From Rotaria sp. Silwood1 (Eukaryota; Rotifera; Eurotatoria; Philodinida; Philodinidae), in assembly GCA_905250075.1 (NCBI GenBank), contig CAJNOP010000017.1, forward strand, positions 1,175,575 through 1,239,574: a DNA stretch of 64,000 nucleotides, given 5' to 3'. Below the pieces are notes generated by a model. The model searched no databases. It saw nothing but the letters and a program-made list of their open reading frames with translations, and was not told the DNA's origin. Position numbers and translations under genes: made by a program. Every line of letters starts with the position of its first letter. Position 1 is the stretch's first letter. Positions 63,956-64,000 of this stretch are shown one piece after another.

Positions 63956-64000
63956 ATGGCAACTAAGCGAGTGAAAAGCAATAAGTCGGCTACTGCACTT
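63956..64000 (+). CDS. Start of an ORF cut by the right edge
   Basis: ATGGCAACTAAGCGAGTGAA opens a frame (MATKRVKSNKSATAL) that is still open at the window end. It lies directly after the second GAA run of the repeat, so it could be the first ORF of a mobile element whose 5' region is the tandem unit, or chance. Only 15 codons are visible. Confidence 0.3.
   Translation, partial: MATKRVKSNKSATAL

Overview
The window is nuclear DNA from an AT-rich animal genome with many short spliced introns (mostly 50-80 nt, GT-AG). The genes are clearly metazoan: supervillin with its villin headpiece, a CREB-regulated transcription coactivator (CRTC), a DNase I-family nuclease and a centrosomal-type coiled-coil protein. 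Compact exons, RNI-type leucine-rich repeats on one-repeat-per-exon cassettes, an F-box/LRR-like gene and scattered small DNA transposons would fit a bdelloid rotifer, but that placement is inference. Spliced models were built by hand. For every multi-exon gene the summed exon length is divisible by three and all junction phases agree; single boundaries may still be off by a base or two.

Layout, left to right. 54-1231 (-): decaying LRR exons, then 2285-3470 (-): a U-box plus tyrosine-kinase-like protein whose last exon phase would also allow splicing into the LRR block. 3826-7391: a 3.57-kb Mutator-like element with long inverted ends, a perfect 9-bp target duplication, palindromic subterminal arrays and a broken transposase-type gene. 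8241-9177: a hAT-type element with an 8-bp target duplication and a second small element nested inside. 9798-16156 (-): a 21-exon coiled-coil protein, divergent from 16625-18050 (+), a lysine/glutamate-rich protein. 20565-21633 (-): secreted DNase I-like nuclease. 23241-42658 (-): supervillin, 29 exons and 2693 residues, with an alternative first exon at 35615-35625. 42659-49129: 6.5 kb without a recognised gene. 49130-53211 (-): CRTC, 12 exons, 520 residues. 56392-57297 (+): an unrecognised single-pass membrane protein. 59886-62520 (+): F-box protein whose first intron holds a fold-back element. 62561 to the right edge: a large directly repeated unit with GC-rich hairpins and GAA runs, ending against an ORF cut by the window edge.

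The genes do not form one pathway. Supervillin (actin/membrane linker) and CRTC (cAMP-responsive transcription) are conserved single-function genes. The accessory material sits at the two ends (LRR/U-box-kinase and MULE/hAT on the left, F-box and repeats on the right). The most interesting points are the Mutator-like element with its 32-bp palindromic arrays, the U-box-kinase protein and its possible LRR tail, and the internal promoter of supervillin.
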